NCBI GenBank assembly: GCA_954871525.1
Contig: OX940865.1
Span: 7,998,001-8,062,000 of the forward strand
DNA from: Parietaria judaica
Taxonomy: Eukaryota; Streptophyta; Magnoliopsida; Rosales; Urticaceae
Reading direction: 5' to 3'
Length of the DNA: 64,000 bases
Shown: positions 61,054 through 64,000 of the stretch, piece by piece
Layout: every line of letters starts with the position of its first letter
Numbering within the stretch: position 1 is the first letter of the stretch
Program-made: the position numbers and the translations under genes
The notes under the pieces: generated by a model
Told to the model about the DNA's origin: nothing
What the model saw: the letters and a program-made list of their open reading frames with translations, nothing else
Databases searched by the model: none

Positions 61054-63127
61054 ATATTTTTACATCTTTTAGCTCTCTATTTATAATAGAGTCTCGTAAT
61101 GTGAGATAGTTGTTGCCGCCATAAAATAAATAGATAAATAATTTATTTTTTAGTTTGAGATTTAACAAATGACATTCATGTTTTGTACAAAATCAGAATA
61201 AGTGCCAAATTTGGTATTTAAAATAAAATTGACTGCTTTGTTATCCTATTAAAGAAATGCCTACACTGTCATTACTATTTATGTACCATTAATCATGATT
61301 ACTAGCTCTAACAAGTTTACGAGAAGGATAATTTATTTAAAGTACAGTTAATGATCCTATTATATAATGATACGAAAAATTACGAAAATACAATTTAATA
61401 TTAAAAATATAAAAAATGATTTTTTATGTTCCAGACAATATCGTATTGAATAATTTCTATTTATTAATTATTTTGTTGTTTCATTATCTCTTCATTCAAA
61501 TACATATATATAACCGGCTATTCCATAAAAATCTAATTGCTTTTTGTATCGCTACATGCATTTATACAAGTAATAAAATAGGTCTCAAATACATATTAAA
61601 AAATACTGAAAGTTTTAATAAAGCAACCCCTATATCTTTACCTTATTAATTAAAAAATTCATATTAATTCTATAATTTTTAATTAAATTGGCCAGGCTTA
61701 CAAAAAAAAATAGTACATTGATGTTTTTCCATGTGGATTTTCATTAATATATCACATTGATTTTTCTATTGGTGATGGGCCTTAATGTGCAGTTTGGCAA
61801 ACTTATATGGGCCTAAATTTCTCAATGAAACTGTTTGGGCCATTAAGATTTTTTGATTTTTCATCAAACTTAATATCTAAAAGTCCAAATAGTTTATCTA
61901 GCCCATTGAAAATATAATTGTGTAGCGCATTGAAAATATAGATATTGTTATTTATGTTCCTTAAATATGATTTTTTTTTTTAATTCATGGGTACCATATT
62001 AATAATAATAAATTCCATTGTAATATGATTTTCATCAAAATATTTTTTTTTTAATTCATGGGCACCATACTAATATATATATATATATATATGTCTCCCA
62101 CGATTGTAATATTCCATTGCTGATTGGTGTAATAAATAATAAATTATAATAATAATAGAAATTAACAAATGCATTACAAACGCATGCACCTTTTATGTCT
62201 TTAATCATGTATTAATTACTCCTAATTCTCCTCATTGCCTCTCCATATTATATTTCCATCACTGAGCTTCCAATGATATTTAGCCACGCGATTCCAAAAA
62301 GATGGAATCGCATGAAATAAGAAATAGATAATTATATAAAATATTCTTCGGATTAATGCCAACATAATATACGATATACACTACCGATATTGTATATTGT
62401 AAAGTTAACCTTAATCATATTGTTAACCAATAAATAATATTGTAAAGTTAGCTATAATCATATTAGTTAGTAATTATCCGTACAGTTTATGTGCATATAA
62501 AATATATGCCATGCTTTAACATGATAAAAGTAAATATTTTGTAAATCAAGCTTTTTATTTGTCTTCTTTTCAGTTTTTATTTTCTTTTTATCATAGAAAA
62601 AGAAATGTTCTTCCCAATTCCCTGACACTCATTGGAGGCATCGTGCACATATACGTTATGAAATTATAAATATATCTATTTCAATTTTTTTTTTCTTTCG
62701 AAAAAAATAACATTGTTTGTTCTTCACAAACTATTTAAAGCATGTTTATTTATATCCATGGTAGCTAATAATGTTTTTAATATTTGTTGTTTTTTTAGAG
62801 ATAAGTACCAACGGATTTTTTTTCTTTTTCTTGCGTCATCCTTGACGTTAATTCGAGCAGAAAGTAAGCAATAATTATTTTGAGTAGCACTTGATTAACT
62901 CATCAAAAGAATCAATCAATATTCAGCGTGTGGCTAATCAGGCCTCACTAGTGATTCATTAGTTTGATAACAACCATTAGTGGTGATAGGCATGGTTCTA
63001 CTTCTATCATCCATGAAGATTATTTATATTCGTCTCATTTATTATTTTAAGATAATAAAGTTGTTATCTAGGTGGAAAGTAATATTCTATTTTAAGGAAA
63101 ATAAGGTATTTGTAATTTAGTTTGAAT
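61054..63127. other. AT-rich intergenic DNA
   Basis: No convincing gene. TA microsatellite at about 62076-62092; ATTCATGGGTACCATA / ATTCATGGGCACCATA occurs twice (about 61984 and 62054), a short direct repeat. Confidence 0.5.
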
Positions 63128-63523
63128 AATCAGTCTGAGAGTTTAGGACTTGTTTGAGAGAGTTTTTAAAAATCATTTTCTTGCTTTCTCCTCGTTATAC
63201 GTGAAAATTGAAAATAAAACTTAGTTTGGTGTAAATTAACTATTTATTTGGTCTTAGAAAATGAGTGAAGAGGATTTGGCTTATATGATTACATATTTAT
63301 AGATTAGCATGATATGTTATGAGTTCAATATTTCTTTTTTAAATACTAATCACCAAACACACATTTTTTATTTTAAGAAAATACTGCTTACCAAACACAA
63401 TTTCGAAAAGAAACAAAAACAAGATTTTAAAATTAATACTCTTAAATCAATTTTCGAAAAACAAAAACAAAACGAGAACACTACCATTCATGCTCTTAGT
63501 CTTGCAAATCAGTCTGAGAGTTT
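63128..63523. repeat. 362-bp segment between perfect 17-bp direct repeats
   Basis: AATCAGTCTGAGAGTTT occurs at 63128-63144 and again at 63507-63523. A target duplication of this length would fit a LINE- or SINE-type insertion, but the enclosed DNA shows no clear poly-A tail or Pol III boxes. It may also be a local duplication. Confidence 0.45.
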
Positions 63524-63614
63524 TATTTTTTGAAACATTGTTTGGTTAACCTTCTTGTTAATCTATGCTTGAACTGAAATAAAAATAATTATAATAATTA
63601 AATCAACACATTTT

Positions 63615-64000
63615 ATGTTACTTAAAAGAAGGTGTTATATGCAATTTTTAAAATGTATAAAATTTGGGCCTTATTGGCGAAAATCAAAGCCCGCTAGCAA
63701 AGTCAAGACTCATTTAGCCCAATCTCAAGCCCATCTGACGAAGCCCGAAGGATCGGGTCCGAAGGCGACATGGCGACATGGAGACATAGCCGACATGGCG
63801 ACAAGGCGACATAGCCGACATGGCGACGAGGCGACAAGACGACGAAGCCGACAAGGCGACGAGGGGACAAGGCGACATAGCCGATAAGGCGACGAGGCGA
63901 CAAGCCGACACACCAATCATCTCCCTGATTTAGGGGGAAATGGTCACCACATTTTCTTATAAATAGGAGGCTCATCCTCCTCCTCATTACACTCACGTTT
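63615..64000 (+). mobile_element. Probable start of an LTR retrotransposon or LTR, cut by the window end
   Basis: Contains GGGCCTTATTGGCG and CAAGCCCATCTGACGAAGCC words typical of plant LTR U3 regions, a tandem GGCGACAAG-type array (about 63765-63910), and TATAAATA at 63958 within TTATAAATAGGAGGCTCAT, identical over 18 bases to the TATA region of the 18614 LTR. The left border is uncertain and the right end lies outside the window. Open frames here come from the 9-bp repeats. Confidence 0.55.

Noticed and set aside
63615..63996. Four open frames of 63-97 codons
   Set aside because: All derive from the 9-bp GGCGACAAG array, which is open in several frames on both strands.

Overview
The window is nuclear DNA of a flowering plant, probably a eudicot. 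It is AT-rich, with long gene-poor spacers, GT-AG introns, CT-rich 5' leaders, a nuclear tRNA and many plant-type transposable elements. The species cannot be named from the sequence. No bacterial, viral or organellar gene block was seen.

Genes from left to right: a Rab5-type GTPase (RABF2/Rhn1-like, + strand, 7 exons, 1575-4363); an intronless gene for a single-pass membrane protein of unknown function (- strand, 8120-8809); an IST1-like ESCRT-III regulator (- strand, 6 exons, 10975-13433); a possible 69-codon small gene whose first exon carries only the ATG (- strand, 29496-30099); tRNA-Leu(AAG) (- strand, 30700-30780); a kinesin-13 (+ strand, 12 exons, 38162-42414); and a class C heat-shock factor (+ strand, 2 exons, 54278-55255). 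Rab5 and IST1 both act on endosomes, but nothing in the sequence suggests the neighbouring genes are co-regulated; they look like ordinary dispersed single genes.

The 17-27 kb region is a repeat-broken graveyard. At least four tandem copies of a kinesin-14 fragment (calponin-homology domain and the following segment) are present, all with stops or gaps. One copy is split by a 2,759-bp solo LTR with a 5-bp target duplication. Another is split by a hAT transposon relic (BED finger, DUF659 and hATC-type segments, - strand) that has lost both ends and carries a nested 829-bp hAT-type insertion with an 8-bp duplication.

The rest is mostly spacer with several non-autonomous element families that can be delimited to the base by their target duplications. 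(a) A GC-rich hAT-like MITE family packed with TCGCGA boxes has three complete copies (7093, 15728, 27865) and one half copy. (b) A Mutator-like foldback family begins GGGATAATAGCGGCA and makes 9-bp duplications (37459, 60597, a divergent 874-bp relative at 58770, and a fragment at 27548); the 37459 copy lies about 240 bp upstream of the kinesin-13 start codon. (c) A second solo LTR (44407-45096) and the start of an LTR-like promoter at the right edge share plant LTR features.

No wholly new gene system was recognised. The most unusual items are the two MITE families with iterated internal motifs, the nested kinesin-14/LTR/hAT locus in which neighbouring tandem copies preserve the empty site, and an apparent GC-AG intron that splits the kinesin-13 P-loop. 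Exon joins and boundaries were worked out by eye and are not backed by transcripts or database searches.
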